A DNA stretch of 21,667 nucleotides from NCBI GenBank assembly GCA_026397675.1, contig JAPLUH010000432.1, positions 1-21,667 of the forward strand, given 5' to 3'. Source of the stretch: Verrucomicrobiota bacterium. Lineage in GTDB: Bacteria > Verrucomicrobiota > Verrucomicrobiia > Limisphaerales > UBA9464. Below are positions 14,568 through 21,667 of this stretch, piece by piece (the stretch's first letter is position 1; each line of letters opens with the position of its first letter). Position numbers and translations under genes: made by a program. Below the pieces are notes generated by a model, which saw nothing but the letters and a program-made list of their open reading frames with translations, was not told the origin of the DNA and ran no database searches.

Positions 14568-15995
14568 ATGAGCATCTACGGTATCAGGAAAACCAAAATC
14601 ATCGCCACACTTGGCCCGGCCACCGATTCGCCAGAGATGTTGGAGCGCCTCATTCTAGCTGGGGTAAATGTCCTCAGGCTCAACATGAGTCACGCCAAAC
14701 CGGAATGGGTGCGACGCGTGGTCCAAGACATTCGCGGTTTGTCCGAACGGCATCAGCGGGCCATCGGAATTCTTTTGGACACTCAAGGTCCGTCGATTCG
14801 GACCGGCGATGTTGCCGAAAAAATTTCGTTGTCAGTGGGAGAGCGGTTCACCTTCACGGTCCGCGGAAAAATTCCGGCCCAGGGCAAGTGGACCAGCGTC
14901 GGTTACGATCAATTTGCCGACGACGTGCATGCCGGCGACACGCTGATCGTGGACAACGGGGAAATGAAGATGCGGATTTTGTCGAAGACGGCAGACACCG
15001 TGGAATGTGAAGTCCTCACCGACGGAACCTTAGGCAGTCGTCGGCATATTAATTTGCCTGGGGTCCACGTTTCGCTCCCTGCGCTAACAGAAAAGGACAA
15101 GGAAGACATCCAACTGGGACTCGAGGTCGGCGTCGACTACATCGCCTTGAGTTTCGTGCGCGAATCTAAGGACATCGAGTTACTGAGGGCCTTTCTGAAA
15201 CAACACCCTTCGGCCCACCAACCGCAAATTGTTGCCAAGATTGAGCACCAGTTCGCGGTCAATCATTTTGATGCGATCGCCCGAGAGGCCGATGTGATCA
15301 TGGTGGCCCGCGGCGATTTGGGAATAGAGTGCAACTATGAGGAGTTGCCCATCATCCAGCGGCGAATCGTCAAAACCTGTCAGCAACTGGGTCGACCGGT
15401 GATCGTGGCCACCCACATGTTGGAGAGCATGATCCAAAGTCCAACGCCCACCCGGGCCGAAATTACAGACGTGGCGAATGCGGTCTACGAGCAGAGCGAC
15501 GCCATCATGCTCAGTGGTGAGACCACCGTCGGAAAACATCCCCTGGGTTGCATCGAGGTCATGGACACGATCGCCCGACGCATCGAGCGCAGTGGTGGGA
15601 CTAACTATCAGGAAAAAGCCGAGCTCACGTCTTCGCGACAGAAGTTAGTACGGAGTGCCGTGGGGCTCGCCGATGACATCAAAGCCGATGCAATGTTGAT
15701 CTTCACCAAACGAGGCCACATGGCTCGGTTTGCCTCATGGATGCGGCCGCGCCATTCGGTTGTTTATGCGTTCACCGATCGATGGCCCACCGCCGATGGG
15801 ATGACCTTGCTGCGCGGAGTCATTCCCCGGGTGGTGGCGTTTAATTCTCAAGATCCGGATCGAACCGTCGATGCGGCAGTCGCCCAACTGATGAACGACG
15901 GATTACTGCGACGCGGTAATACAGTTGTCGTTGTCACCAACATGGCTTCCGGAGAGCGGATCGTGGATGGAGTGAAGATCCGAGCGCTTGACTGA
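14568..15995 (+). CDS. pyk: Pyruvate kinase
   Basis: This 475-residue glycolytic enzyme converts phosphoenolpyruvate and ADP to pyruvate and ATP in the cytoplasm. It starts with RKTKIIATLGPAT and shows NMSH (39-42), the B domain, KIEH with catalytic K224, VARGDLG (246-252) with metal ligands E226 and D250, and ATHMLESM. The C-terminal regulatory domain is present and ends TNMASGERIVDGVKIRALD. Length is typical. The usual DTKGPEIRTG segment reads DTQGPSIRTG (71-80): the Lys and Glu that correspond to rabbit K114 and E117 are Gln73 and Ser76. Glu117 relates to potassium dependence in the family. The gene is divergent from the uracil-DNA glycosylase gene and 29 bp before the UbiA-family gene, probably one transcript. 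Confidence 0.97.
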   Translation: MSIYGIRKTKIIATLGPATDSPEMLERLILAGVNVLRLNMSHAKPEWVRRVVQDIRGLSERHQRAIGILLDTQGPSIRTGDVAEKISLSVGERFTFTVRGKIPAQGKWTSVGYDQFADDVHAGDTLIVDNGEMKMRILSKTADTVECEVLTDGTLGSRRHINLPGVHVSLPALTEKDKEDIQLGLEVGVDYIALSFVRESKDIELLRAFLKQHPSAHQPQIVAKIEHQFAVNHFDAIAREADVIMVARGDLGIECNYEELPIIQRRIVKTCQQLGRPVIVATHMLESMIQSPTPTRAEITDVANAVYEQSDAIMLSGETTVGKHPLGCIEVMDTIARRIERSGGTNYQEKAELTSSRQKLVRSAVGLADDIKADAMLIFTKRGHMARFASWMRPRHSVVYAFTDRWPTADGMTLLRGVIPRVVAFNSQDPDRTVDAAVAQLMNDGLLRRGNTVVVVTNMASGERIVDGVKIRALD

Positions 15996-16024
15996 AGCGG
16001 GCCGTCAGAAGGGAATCCCCGATC

Positions 16025-16885
16025 TTGAGTTCCACAACCCCATCATGGAGATCTTGGCTGATCCTCGCCCGGGCCTCTAATTTGCCGACGGTGTGGTCCA
16101 ATTGTCTGGCGGCAGGGGTCTTGGGAGGAGGGCTGGAATTCGGCCGAATGGGCGCGGTTTTAGTATCAGCCAGTTTGATTTACATCGGAGGCATGATCTT
16201 GAACGACGCGTTCGACGCCGAGTTTGACCGACAGTTCCGACGGGAGAGGCCCATACCCTCGGGAGCGGTTTCCGAGCTTCGAGTCTGGCAGGCGGGGTGG
16301 TCTCTCATCGTGGCCGGCGTCATTGGGTTGGCGGTGCAGGGCTGGTGGACCACGTTCTTCGTCGGACTGCTGGCCGGGTCGGTTATTCTCTACGATTGGA
16401 TCCACAAGCGAGTGACGCTCTCCCCGGTGTTAATGGCAGCCTGTCGTTTCTTCCTCTTCCTGACGGTGGCATCGGTCGGGGAACGCGGAGTTACCGGAGA
16501 AGTCGTATGGGCAGCCTTGGCGCTGTCGGCGTGGATCGTGGGCCTGAGCTACATTGCACGACGGGAAAGCCGGAGGGGTCCGATGGCCTATTGGCCATTG
16601 GTATTTTTGGCGATACCCGGACTTTTGGCCGGATTGGTCCATGGAGACGATCCGGGCTTGGGCGTAATTTTAACCGGACTTTTGGCGCTGACTTGGACCG
16701 TCTGGAGTCTGAGCCATACCGTGGGTCGGGCCCAACCCCACTTCGGCCGAACTGTCTCCGGACTTTTGGCCGGCATTTGTTTGGTAGACGTGCTCGCCAT
16801 CGCCCCCGATCCCAGCGGGATGGGACTGTATGTGGGGCTCTTCATCCTTTCGCTCTTGGCTCAGCGGTTCATTCCGGCCACCTGA
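16025..16885 (+). CDS. UbiA-family prenyltransferase (EboC-like)
   Basis: This 286-residue membrane protein consists almost wholly of hydrophobic helices. It carries the first Asp-rich motif NDAFDAEFD (60-68) followed by RERPIPSG (73-80), the diphosphate/Mg2+ site of UbiA-type prenyltransferases. The second motif is weak: ILYDWIHKR (121-129). The combination with LSPVLMAACRFFLFL is like the EboC subgroup rather than 4-hydroxybenzoate polyprenyltransferase. The prenyl acceptor is unknown and other ebo genes are not seen nearby. The start is TTG at 16025; there is no ATG in frame before the first helices, and the upstream GGGA is a weak ribosome site. It follows pyk by 29 bp. Confidence 0.85.
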   Translation: MSSTTPSWRSWLILARASNLPTVWSNCLAAGVLGGGLEFGRMGAVLVSASLIYIGGMILNDAFDAEFDRQFRRERPIPSGAVSELRVWQAGWSLIVAGVIGLAVQGWWTTFFVGLLAGSVILYDWIHKRVTLSPVLMAACRFFLFLTVASVGERGVTGEVVWAALALSAWIVGLSYIARRESRRGPMAYWPLVFLAIPGLLAGLVHGDDPGLGVILTGLLALTWTVWSLSHTVGRAQPHFGRTVSGLLAGICLVDVLAIAPDPSGMGLYVGLFILSLLAQRFIPAT

Positions 16886-16997
16886 TCGCAAGATGAGACC
16901 GCCGCGACCAGACACGGGTGGAATCCAACTTTAGGTGTAACCCGAGAGGGTCCGGGCCAAAGCATCCGAGGATTACAGGAGCTGGATTACTTTCCTT

Positions 16998-17026
16998 TTG
17001 GCGAGGACGCGGTCCAAGTCCATACT
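16998..17026 (+). promoter_or_regulatory. Candidate promoter of the thiC leader
   Basis: TTGGCG (16998-17003, 4 of 6) and CATACT (17021-17026, 4 of 6) are separated by exactly 17 bp. Transcription would start near 17033, at the 5' edge of the TPP aptamer, which supports the assignment. Confidence 0.45.
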
Positions 17027-17032
17027 TCGGCC

Positions 17033-17124
17033 CGTTCGGGGAGCCGTTGATGTCACGGCTGAGAGGGGGGCCGCAGCCTCCGACCCGTGGAACCTGATCC
17101 GGATCATGCCGGCGAAGGGATAAC
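17033..17124 (+). promoter_or_regulatory. TPP riboswitch (THI element) of thiC
   Basis: The conserved THI-box blocks are present in order: GGGGAGCC near 17038-17045, CGGCTGAGA at 17056-17064, then CGTGGAACCTGATC (17086-17099), CCGG..CATGCCGGCGAAGGGA (17099-17120). This is the thiamine pyrophosphate aptamer. When TPP is bound it should lower thiC expression. The closing P1 stem is short by eye (GTT 17034-17036 with AAC 17122-17124). Confidence 0.95.
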
Positions 17125-17156
17125 CCTTCGCCACCCATGTCTGCCGGGAGGTTCCA
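17088..17156 (+). promoter_or_regulatory. Anti-aptamer hairpin (expression platform) of the thiC leader
   Basis: GGCGAAGGG (17111-17119), part of the aptamer, pairs perfectly with CCCTTCGCC (17124-17132) around an ATAA loop. Moving outward, CATG (17105-17108) pairs with CATG (17136-17139), CCGG (17099-17102) with CCGG (17144-17147), and TGGAACCT (17088-17095) with AGGTTCCA (17149-17156). This makes 25 bp in one long hairpin that cannot coexist with the TPP-bound aptamer. There is no T tract, so it is not itself a terminator. In the bound state the freed GGTTCC could pair with GGAACC at 17184-17189. Confidence 0.6.
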
Positions 17157-17227
17157 TCTGGAAGTTTCCTAACGGAATCACCGGGAACCGACAATTTGTC
17201 CATTTTAAGTCCCAGAGACATTCCACT

Positions 17228-19198
17228 ATGAACGCCGATCCCAAGACCTCTTTTGAACCGCATAGCCGGGAGCAGTTGCCAAACTCCAATCGCGTTTACG
17301 AGGCCGGCATCGTGCATCCAGCGATTCGGGTACCGTTCCGGGAGATTAGCCAAAGCCCCACGCACTTGGTGAGCGGAGCCGAAGAGGTGAACCCGCCGGT
17401 TCGAGTGTATGACTGCTCGGGCCCTTGGGGAGATCCGCAGTTTAACGGAACATCCGAAGAAGGGTTGCCACCGTTGAGGGCGGCTTGGATTCGAAGCCGT
17501 GGTGATGTTGAGGAATATGATGGGCGCGAAGTAAAGCCCCAGGACAATGGTTACCTCTCCGGAAAGCACGCGGAATACGCCAGCAAGGCCGAGAAGAACC
17601 GCTTGGTGGAGTTTCCCGGTCTGACGGCGAGCCGTCGCCGTACGCTTCGGGCGAAGCCAGGTCAGGGAGTCACCCAATTGGCCTATGCCCGAGCCGGAAT
17701 CATCACACCGGAAATGGAATTCATCGCCATTCGTGAGAATATGGGTCAAGCCCAGTTGGCTGATTTGTCGGGCGATCGCGCCCGCAACGAGTTGTCCAAG
17801 CAGCATGCCGGTTCGAGCCAATTGCCGGGCAGTCCTTATTCACCGTCTATTTTCCGTCGATTTCCCCAACGGATTCCGACCGAGATCACCGCTGAATTCG
17901 TCCGTAGCGAAGTCGCCGCCGGACGGGCCATTATTCCATCGAACATCAATCACCCGGAGAACGAGCCAATGATTATTGGTCGAAATTTTCTGGTGAAGAT
18001 TAACGCCAACATCGGCAACAGCGCCGTGGCCTCCAGCATCGAGGAAGAGGTCGAGAAGATGCGTTGGGCCACCAAGTGGGGAGCTGACACGGTGATGGAT
18101 CTTTCCACGGGCAAAAACATTCACGCGACCCGAGAGTGGATCTTGCGCAATTCACCGGTGCCCATCGGGACCGTTCCCATTTATCAGGCTTTGGAAAAGG
18201 TCGGCGGCAAGGCCGAGGATCTGACTTGGGAAGTCTATCGGGACACCCTCATCGAACAGGCCGAACAGGGTGTCGACTATTTCACCGTTCACGCCGGGGT
18301 GCTCTTGCGATTCATCCCGATGACCGCCCGTCGCATGACCGGCATTGTCAGCCGAGGAGGCAGCATCTTGGCCAAGTGGTGCTTGGCACACCATCGCGAG
18401 AATTTTCTCTACACTCACTGGGACGAAATTTGTGAAATCATGGCCGCCTACGATGTCAGCTTCAGCATCGGGGATGGCTTGCGACCGGGATCCATTGCTG
18501 ATGCCAATGACGAGGCACAGTTTGGAGAACTCCAGGTGCAAGGAGAACTGACGCAGAGAGCGTGGAACCATGGAGTGCAAGTGATGAACGAAGGCCCGGG
18601 TCATGTCCCCATGCACATGATTGAAGAGAACATGGCCAAGCAGTTGGAGTGGTGCCAAGAAGCTCCGTTTTACACCCTCGGGCCACTCACGACGGATATC
18701 GCTCCGGGCTATGATCACATTACCAGCGGCATCGGGGCTGCGATGATCGGTTGGTTCGGCTGCGCGATGCTCTGCTACGTGACCCCCAAGGAACACCTGG
18801 GTTTGCCCAACAAAAAGGACGTCAAGGATGGCGTGATCGCCTACAAGATTGCGGCCCATGCTGCGGACTTGGCCAAGGGTCATCCGGGAGCTCAAAATCG
18901 TGACAATGCGCTGAGCAAGGCACGCTTCGAGTTCCGCTGGCAGGATCAGTTCAACCTGGGTCTTGATCCGATCACGGCCCGTGAATTCCACGATGAGACC
19001 CTACCGCAGGAAGGAGCCAAGACCGCTCACTTCTGTTCCATGTGCGGCCCTCATTTCTGCTCGATGAAGATCACCGAGGACGTCCGCAAGTATGCGGCCG
19101 AACAAGGGCTGGCCGCCGAAGAGGCCCTGAAGAAGGGCCTCGAAGAAAAATCCCGAGAGTTCGTCGAGCAGGGAGCTGAAGTTTACTCGAAGGCCTAA
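17228..19198 (+). CDS. thiC: Phosphomethylpyrimidine synthase ThiC
   Basis: ThiC is a radical SAM enzyme that rearranges aminoimidazole ribotide to hydroxymethylpyrimidine phosphate for thiamine synthesis. The 656-residue protein has the N-terminal ThiC-associated domain (about residues 15-75, with YEAGIVHPAIRVPFREI). The TIM-barrel core includes GRNFLVKINANIGNS, WGADTVMDLSTGKNIHATREW, FTVHAGVLLR and the GPGHVPMHMI block. The C-terminal cluster motif is CSMCGPHFC (C603-x2-C606-x4-C611) for the 4Fe-4S centre. The ATG at 17228 is chosen because it precedes the conserved start; the frame is open further upstream, but that part is the riboswitch. Expression is probably controlled by the TPP riboswitch 104 bp upstream. 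No other thi gene is nearby. Confidence 0.98.
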   Translation: MNADPKTSFEPHSREQLPNSNRVYEAGIVHPAIRVPFREISQSPTHLVSGAEEVNPPVRVYDCSGPWGDPQFNGTSEEGLPPLRAAWIRSRGDVEEYDGREVKPQDNGYLSGKHAEYASKAEKNRLVEFPGLTASRRRTLRAKPGQGVTQLAYARAGIITPEMEFIAIRENMGQAQLADLSGDRARNELSKQHAGSSQLPGSPYSPSIFRRFPQRIPTEITAEFVRSEVAAGRAIIPSNINHPENEPMIIGRNFLVKINANIGNSAVASSIEEEVEKMRWATKWGADTVMDLSTGKNIHATREWILRNSPVPIGTVPIYQALEKVGGKAEDLTWEVYRDTLIEQAEQGVDYFTVHAGVLLRFIPMTARRMTGIVSRGGSILAKWCLAHHRENFLYTHWDEICEIMAAYDVSFSIGDGLRPGSIADANDEAQFGELQVQGELTQRAWNHGVQVMNEGPGHVPMHMIEENMAKQLEWCQEAPFYTLGPLTTDIAPGYDHITSGIGAAMIGWFGCAMLCYVTPKEHLGLPNKKDVKDGVIAYKIAAHAADLAKGHPGAQNRDNALSKARFEFRWQDQFNLGLDPITAREFHDETLPQEGAKTAHFCSMCGPHFCSMKITEDVRKYAAEQGLAAEEALKKGLEEKSREFVEQGAEVYSKA

Positions 19199-19218
19199 GC
19201 CGGAGTCGTTGAGCTCAG

Positions 19219-19253
19219 CCGCAACGATGGGGTCGCAGTCCGTATCGTTGCGG
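19219..19253 (+). terminator. Hairpin behind thiC
   Basis: CCGCAACGAT (19219-19228) and ATCGTTGCGG (19244-19253) form a perfect 10-bp stem with a 15-nt loop, 20 bp behind the thiC stop. No T tract follows. It lies between convergent genes and could mark transcript ends on both strands. Confidence 0.5.
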
Positions 19254-19327
19254 CAACGCTCGAGTCGATTGAACCGGTTCCGAGCTCTGATTCAGACGAA
19301 ACGCCCAGAGTGATCGGGACTAGCAGT

Positions 19328-19663
19328 TCAGGCCTTGCGCACGAAGCAGGCTTTGAGACCGATGGCGATCCCATCGATCTTGCAGGAAATTTCGTGATCT
19401 TCATCCACCAGACGGATGGGCTTGGATTTTGATCCGCCTTTAAGAACCCCGGAGGAACCACGCAGGGGAAGATCTTTGATGAGGATCACGCAGTCGCCGT
19501 CATTGAGCACGGTGCCATGAGCATCCTTCACAATCCGGGGTCCGTCTGGGGCCTCGGCTTCCGTTGCGCGTTCCCACTCATGCCCGCAAGTGAGGCACTC
19601 CCATTTCGCGGGGTGTTCCATCACATCGGTCATCTCACACATCGGGCAGGCAGGCTTACTCAT
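19328..19663 (-). CDS. yjdM: YjdM/PhnA-family zinc-ribbon protein
   Basis: This 111-residue protein has the same length and layout as E. coli YjdM (formerly PhnA). An N-terminal zinc ribbon has C6-x2-C9 and C23-x2-C26 (CPMC...CLTCGHEW). It is followed by the PhnA domain with VLNDGDCVILIKDLPLRGSS and the end block GIAIGLKACFVRKA. Despite the old 'alkylphosphonate utilisation' name, the family has no proven role in phosphonate breakdown, and no phn genes are here. It lies 52 bp downstream of the outer-membrane barrel gene on the same strand and converges on thiC. Confidence 0.95.
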   Translation of the reverse strand: MSKPACPMCEMTDVMEHPAKWECLTCGHEWERATEAEAPDGPRIVKDAHGTVLNDGDCVILIKDLPLRGSSGVLKGGSKSKPIRLVDEDHEISCKIDGIAIGLKACFVRKA

Positions 19664-19715
19664 CCAATCAACAGGCTATCTGGGCCGAGGTGCGGATGGA
19701 AACCGAATCCGGGTC

Positions 19716-21095
19716 TCAAAAAGTGACGGTACACTCCACCCACGCATAAAGGGTGTCGCCATTCGGATTCGCATTCGGGGCATTTTGGAGAAAGGAGCCC
19801 TTGAAGAGAGTGGCTACACCGGTATCGAGGCGACAGTTACCCGGAAGGATGTCCCAGCGGATCCGAGCTTCCAGTTGTTGTCCTACATACGATCCAGAAA
19901 GTCCGGAGGAATCCCGTACCCCAGCGGCAGTGAAGGCGTCGAAGGGACTTTCCAACCAAATCCATCGGTGGCTCAGAGTGGTTTCCAGAGTCTTGGTGGG
20001 TCGGATGGAACCCCGAATTTCCGGTGATCGGAGGTTGGCTCGGGCAATGGCGCCGTAGAGGCCCGTGGGGCCAAATTCAAAGCGGCGGGCTCCGAAGAGG
20101 GTGTCGAAGCGCTGGTTCTGCCCATCATTGGGGTTGCGATCGCCGCTGGCTTGGTCGACGCGAACACCCAATCGAGGTGTGCCGCGGGCCTCCCACGTAT
20201 ACCCGGCCCCGCTTTGGAACATCCAAGCGGTGTGGTCGAGATCGGCGGACAGGCCGGTTCCCGATCGCGAAGAGCCTCGCTGCAAGGACGCTTCTGCCTC
20301 GAAATCCCATTGGCCGGGTTTGGCATTGCGGAAGAGACGACTCCCGGTTGTGTGCAATCGTCGATGGCGACGCGAGGGATCGGTGTCTTCAAAAAGACCT
20401 AACCAATAGGCTTCTACCCGAGCATCCAATCCAAGGCGGCGAGAGGTCGCGTACACGCCATAGAATTGTTGACCGAAACTCTGAGTGTCGGCGGTGATCT
20501 GGTTGTCGAGTAGGGACGGAGCATCTTCGGGAAGACGTTGGACCGGCAGGAACGCAACGCTTCGAATGGAGGCGTCGGAATCACCCGTCCAAAGCCAATC
20601 GACACCGGTGAAGGAATTGATGGTGTTGCGATAGGCGTTGCGTGCAACCAATCGTCGATTCCCCAAATCGAGGGTTTCGCGACCGAACTGGATTCGGTGC
20701 TGGCCGCCGGAGAAGAGGGGGCCGGCATCCCAACGAACCTGAGCCTGAAGCAAATCCACTGCATTGACCTGCGTTGTGTCGATAGCGCTGCCCGAATCGG
20801 AGAGGTACTGCCGAGAATCCATGACCTCAGCCAACAACCCCACGGGCTCGGTTTTGATTTGTCCGAGCAGGCTGGTTCGGAGCGCCAGCGCCTGGTCGCT
20901 GCCCGGACGCCCGGTGCGAAAATTGTTGCCGAGAGATTCGTACCGAAGCCGTTGTTCCAGGCCAATATCCGCCCACTCAGGAAGATCGAGTGCCGAGCGA
21001 AGACGCCAGGGACCTTCAGCGGCTAGGGCAGAGAACCCAGCCAAGATCAGACAAAGGCATCGGAAACCCGATGGGCAGAAGTTCAAGGTGATCAT
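19716..21095 (-). CDS. Alginate-export-type outer-membrane beta-barrel protein
   Basis: This 459-residue protein has a signal peptide (MITLNFCPSGFRCLCLILAGFSALA, cleavage near residue 26). Many alternating beta strands follow, and the last residue is Phe (CTVTF), as expected for a barrel inserted into the outer membrane. Its overall pattern (LEQRLRYESL, FGRETLDLGNRRLVARNAYRNTINSFTGVDW, RLGLDARVEAYWL) is like the Alginate_exp porin family. Such proteins export or admit anionic polysaccharides or aromatic compounds; the substrate cannot be read and no alginate synthesis genes are present. It is divergent from the secreted-protein gene at 21240, and yjdM follows on the same strand. Confidence 0.87.
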   Translation of the reverse strand: MITLNFCPSGFRCLCLILAGFSALAAEGPWRLRSALDLPEWADIGLEQRLRYESLGNNFRTGRPGSDQALALRTSLLGQIKTEPVGLLAEVMDSRQYLSDSGSAIDTTQVNAVDLLQAQVRWDAGPLFSGGQHRIQFGRETLDLGNRRLVARNAYRNTINSFTGVDWLWTGDSDASIRSVAFLPVQRLPEDAPSLLDNQITADTQSFGQQFYGVYATSRRLGLDARVEAYWLGLFEDTDPSRRHRRLHTTGSRLFRNAKPGQWDFEAEASLQRGSSRSGTGLSADLDHTAWMFQSGAGYTWEARGTPRLGVRVDQASGDRNPNDGQNQRFDTLFGARRFEFGPTGLYGAIARANLRSPEIRGSIRPTKTLETTLSHRWIWLESPFDAFTAAGVRDSSGLSGSYVGQQLEARIRWDILPGNCRLDTGVATLFKGSFLQNAPNANPNGDTLYAWVECTVTF

Positions 21096-21239
21096 GAAAC
21101 CGGTCTCGGATCAAAAAGACTGAATGCTCGTTGGTGAAGCCTTTTCGGGTCCGGCGTTGGAATTAAACCCTCGACGGCATCGAAGCGGGGCGTAACAACC
21201 GATCCCAGCCGTCGCGCTGTCTGAACGGCTCGATCCACC

Positions 21240-21667
21240 ATGACTTTGAAAATGCCGAAATCCAGCGTCGTCGCGGTCGCTGCCGTGACCCTGTTCTCCA
21301 CCTCCCTGATGGGACAGTCCGTCTTCAAAGACGCGTTCGAGTCGAACACTTCGGCCAACTATGATGTGCGGGTGGGTTATTATGCTGGCACCTCGACCAA
21401 CGACTACACCTTGGATTGGTCGTACGACTACAGCGCTCTGACCTTCAACCGATTTGCATTCCAGACGGCAACGCCCGAAAATTTGCCGGTTCCGACCGCG
21501 CCCAATTCTGCAGCGGGCGGATCGAAGGGACTTAAAATCACCGTCAACAAGAACGATGACGAGCCGGGTCGCTTTGCCCTGAGTCTTTACCCGAAGACCG
21601 CGAATTTTTCCGGAGACTATGTTCTTAAGTTCGACGCCTTCTTGAACCATGCGTCCTTTGCAGACAG
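21240..21667 (+). CDS. Secreted protein, N-terminal part (runs off the window)
   Basis: From the ATG at 21240 the frame stays open to the end of the window, giving about 142 residues. It begins with a signal peptide (MTLKMPKSSVVAVAAVTLFSTSLMGQ; an alternative ATG is at 21252). SVFKDAFESNTSANYDVRVGYYAG and repeated beta-type segments such as GLKITVNKNDDEPGRFALSLYPKTANFSGDYVLKFDAFLN follow. This is typical of large exported verrucomicrobial proteins with LamG/jelly-roll-like domains, often ending in a sorting signal, but that part is outside the window. The 144-bp gap to the divergent barrel gene should hold both promoters; none is convincing. Confidence 0.7.
   Translation, partial: MTLKMPKSSVVAVAAVTLFSTSLMGQSVFKDAFESNTSANYDVRVGYYAGTSTNDYTLDWSYDYSALTFNRFAFQTATPENLPVPTAPNSAAGGSKGLKITVNKNDDEPGRFALSLYPKTANFSGDYVLKFDAFLNHASFAD

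Noticed and set aside
16973..17821. 282-codon minus-strand frame across the thiC leader
   Set aside because: It runs antisense through the TPP riboswitch and the thiC start; composition is not protein-like.
18152..18991. 279-codon frame on the minus strand opposite thiC
   Set aside because: It lies wholly antisense to the highly conserved thiC core and reads as a low-sense shadow of its codon pattern.

Overview
The window looks like a chromosomal segment of a free-living, moderately GC-rich (about 58% by eye) Gram-negative bacterium, most probably from the phylum Verrucomicrobiota (Pedosphaera/Limisphaerales type). This placement is an inference from protein style: a PA14-like/multihaem cytochrome, a verrucomicrobial LolA-like protein, a small 'VNERLRFVVLDYS' lipoprotein, a lipoprotein sugar isomerase and an EboC-like UbiA protein. 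Most genes lack a clear Shine-Dalgarno sequence, and several start at TTG or GTG. No IS element, phage gene or CRISPR array was seen.

Left part (1-3300): a Nudix hydrolase converges on a DUF4190-like membrane protein gene. These are followed by tRNA-Gln(UUG) with its terminators and by a small secreted CxxC protein on the minus strand with a good promoter and terminator. A gene-poor stretch then carries a diverged direct repeat and a perfect parS-like palindrome.

Centre-left (3300-8500): mnmG carries a second perfect parS-like palindrome inside its coding sequence, within a segment that looks like a lineage-specific insertion, and ends in a double-Cys-pair tail. A YihY/BrkB-type membrane protein with a winged-helix-like tail follows. 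Next is a minus-strand pair, a tiny Gly/Cys-rich membrane protein coupled by an ATGA overlap to a LolA-like protein, divergent from a plus-strand pair, a small lipoprotein coupled by a TGATG overlap to the cytochrome gene.

Centre (8500-14500): a five-CxxCH secreted cytochrome; a lipoprotein sugar-phosphate isomerase/epimerase downstream of dnaN (both minus strand); an unexplained gene-free leader region with a strong nested stem-loop between dnaN and a pterin-4a-carbinolamine dehydratase; and a family 4 uracil-DNA glycosylase.

Right part (14500-21667): pyruvate kinase and a UbiA-family prenyltransferase; thiC behind a promoter and TPP riboswitch with a readable competing hairpin; a YjdM/PhnA zinc-ribbon protein; an alginate-export-type outer-membrane barrel; and, divergent from it, the 5' part of a secreted-protein gene that runs off the end. 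mnmG, dnaN and two parS-like sites together suggest an origin-proximal location. The most notable items are the parS embedded in mnmG, the thiC leader switch and the structured region upstream of dnaN.
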